From positions 1,302,001-1,366,000 of the forward strand of contig NZ_CP041203.1 of assembly GCF_008033115.1 (NCBI RefSeq): DNA of 64,000 bases, in the 5' to 3' direction. The translations under genes were made by a program, and so were the position numbers. Below the pieces are notes generated by a model, which saw nothing but the letters and a program-made list of their open reading frames with translations, was not told the origin of the DNA and made no database searches. How positions within the stretch are numbered: the stretch's first letter is position 1; each line of letters begins with the position of its first letter. The DNA is from Cellulomonas sp. Y8. Lineage in GTDB: Bacteria; Actinomycetota; Actinomycetes; Actinomycetales; Cellulomonadaceae. This document shows positions 63,004 to 64,000 of this stretch, piece after piece.

Positions 63004-63638
63004 GCCGAGCGCACCTCCGTGGCGTCCGCGGCGGCGGCCGGGGCCGCGTCCTCGGGGACCTGCTTGAAGATGACCTTGAAGATCGGGAAGAACACCCAGA
63101 ACGAGATCGCCGCGTTGATGATCATCGTGACGAAGTCGGCCAGCGTCTCGCCGGTGCCGCCGAGGCCCCAGGTGTCGATGAACAGGTCGTAGATCGGCGC
63201 CTTGTACAGGCCCTGCAGCGCGGCCGCGGCGATCGTGATGATCACGTACGCGATGGCGTACCAGGTCGCGGCCTTGGCGACCGACGAGTTGGACTTGAAC
63301 GTGATGCTGCGCTGGGCGAAGAAGTTGATGACCTGGGCGATCAGCAGGGTGATCTGCACGGCCAGGAAGTATGCCAGGCCGCCACCGCCGCCCGGGAGCG
63401 CACCCTCGGCGTAGTCGAAGACGAAGTACTGCGAGCCGTCCGGGTTGGAGCCGATCGGCCAGACCTGGAACGAGGTGTCGACCAGCGACGTCATGCCGAA
63501 CAGCCACTTGATGAGCGGCATGAGCGCGAGCTGCAGCACGGTGATGCCGTTGCTCAGCACGAAGAACACGACGAACTGGGCGACGCCCGGCCGCTTGGTG
63601 GCGAACCGGCCCCAGGCGTCCTTGAGACGGGTGAACAT
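63000..63638 (-). CDS. GtrA-family membrane protein
   Basis: 212 aa with four hydrophobic segments: FVVFFVLSNGITVLQLALMPL, a second (LAYFLAVQITLLIAQVINFFAQRSITF) with the QRSITFKS motif, a third (YAIAYVIITIAAAALQGLY) and a fourth (MIINAAISFWVFFPIFKVIF). GtrA proteins help flip lipid-linked sugars and are often paired with GT2 enzymes, as here. A 45-residue soluble loop (about 55-80) is unusual for the family. ATG 63638 has AGGAG in the upstream gap. Upstream lies the GH3-like gene 25 bp away. Confidence 0.88.
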   Translation of the reverse strand: MFTRLKDAWGRFATKRPGVAQFVVFFVLSNGITVLQLALMPLIKWLFGMTSLVDTSFQVWPIGSNPDGSQYFVFDYAEGALPGGGGGLAYFLAVQITLLIAQVINFFAQRSITFKSNSSVAKAATWYAIAYVIITIAAAALQGLYKAPIYDLFIDTWGLGGTGETLADFVTMIINAAISFWVFFPIFKVIFKQVPEDAAPAAAADATEVRSA

Positions 63639-63663
63639 ACGAGCGGGTCTCTCTTCCAGGAGG

Positions 63664-64000
63664 TCAGGCGTCGCCGCGCAGCTGGCGCGCGGTCTCGCGG
63701 TTGGCGCGGCGGTTGCGGAGGAACCCGCGGATCGTGGCGCCGGCGCCGGCGAAGAAGTGGCCGTTGACGATGCGGACGATCCCGTCCACCATCTCGGCGC
63801 TGACCATGCCGTTGGTCATCTTCCCGATGGCCCGGAACGGCATGTTGAGCAGGAACAGGATGTTCAGGTCCGGCTTGCCCTTGCGGTCGGCACGGTCGCG
63901 GAGCAGCGCGAGCACGCGGTACGCCAGGCGCGCGAGCGGGCTGCGCGCGGTCTGCATCCGGCCGAGCGCGTCGTTCACGCCGAGCGGCCCGGACCAGGCG
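63664..64000 (-). CDS. C-terminal end of a probable GH3 glycosidase, cut by the window edge
   Basis: About 112 residues are present, open through the window edge. The segment LNILFLLNMPFRAIGKMTNGMVSAEMVDGIVRIVNGHFF matches the C-terminal tail found in a group of actinobacterial and bifidobacterial GH3 beta-glucosidases. The catalytic domains lie outside. Homology is inferred from this tail alone, so the substrate cannot be given. Directly upstream of gtrA on the same strand. Confidence 0.6.
   Translation of the reverse strand, partial: AWSGPLGVNDALGRMQTARSPLARLAYRVLALLRDRADRKGKPDLNILFLLNMPFRAIGKMTNGMVSAEMVDGIVRIVNGHFFAGAGATIRGFLRNRRANRETARQLRGDA

Noticed and set aside
1..64000. Insertion sequence, prophage or integrative element
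   Set aside because: No transposase, integrase, terminal repeats with target duplication or composition shift was seen; the AT-rich spots are short operator-like sites.

Overview
The window is very GC-rich DNA (roughly three quarters G+C by eye) with strong third-position G/C bias, many GTG starts and several start codons 6-7 nt after a TANNNT box (leaderless transcription). Gene content (ArgA of the short GNAT type, DisA-RadA pair, actinobacterial TopA with a lysine-rich tail, many glycoside hydrolases) points to a free-living, carbohydrate-degrading actinobacterium, most like Cellulomonas or a close relative. This is chromosomal core plus carbohydrate-use loci. I see no phage, transposase, CRISPR array, rRNA or tRNA.

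Layout. 1-5.6 kb: end of a GH13 amylase-family gene, topA, a PAP2 phosphatase and a VOC protein. 5.6-10.7 kb: an OmpR-type two-component pair with an 11-bp direct-repeat box, an aldo/keto reductase and an unknown membrane-anchored protein. 10.8-14.1 kb: TetR regulator plus ABC-2 exporter (both exporter genes frameshifted). 14.1-19.9 kb: radA and disA (divergent), a secreted unknown, mutY, argA and a TetR regulator. 19.9-25.5 kb: SorC-type regulator divergent from glpD-glpF-glpK, with nested inverted repeats between them. 25.6-28.5 kb: kdgK (frameshifted), eda and an IclR regulator (lower Entner-Doudoroff steps). 28.5-30.6 kb: mgtE preceded by a leader of about 0.55 kb with a 20-codon reading frame. 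30.6-45.7 kb: recQ (frameshifted before HRDC), AEC transporter, hydrolase, aldo/keto reductase, trmL, amino-acid permease, YdeI-like protein, LLM flavoprotein, gamma-glutamyltransferase, MarR/MFS efflux operon, a second MarR and a NERD-domain protein. 45.7-48.0 kb: msrB and a DEAD-box helicase.

48.1-52.8 kb holds a PilZ protein divergent from a GGDEF-EAL protein, followed by a TasA/camelysin-like protein, an ER-type signal peptidase and a small Thr/Pro-rich membrane protein, with a sigma28/WhiG-like promoter before the TasA-like gene. This looks like a c-di-GMP-linked fibre or matrix export module. 53.0-60.2 kb is an alpha-mannan/manno-oligosaccharide locus: GH125, two ABC permeases, a lipoprotein binding protein, GH76 (frameshifted) and a GntR-LacI hybrid regulator, with similar AT-rich operator-like sites at both ends. 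60.3-64 kb: an atypical SDR, a phosphoribosyltransferase, a GT2 glycosyltransferase, GtrA and the C-terminal end of a probable GH3 enzyme.

Two window-wide patterns stand out. At least four intergenic elements (17.5, 27.6, 33.9 and 61.1 kb) repeat a short motif at 19-bp steps, two or three direct copies then two inverted, giving hairpins with symmetric internal loops. Five genes carry one-base indels in or near G/C runs, which may be sequencing errors or recent decay.
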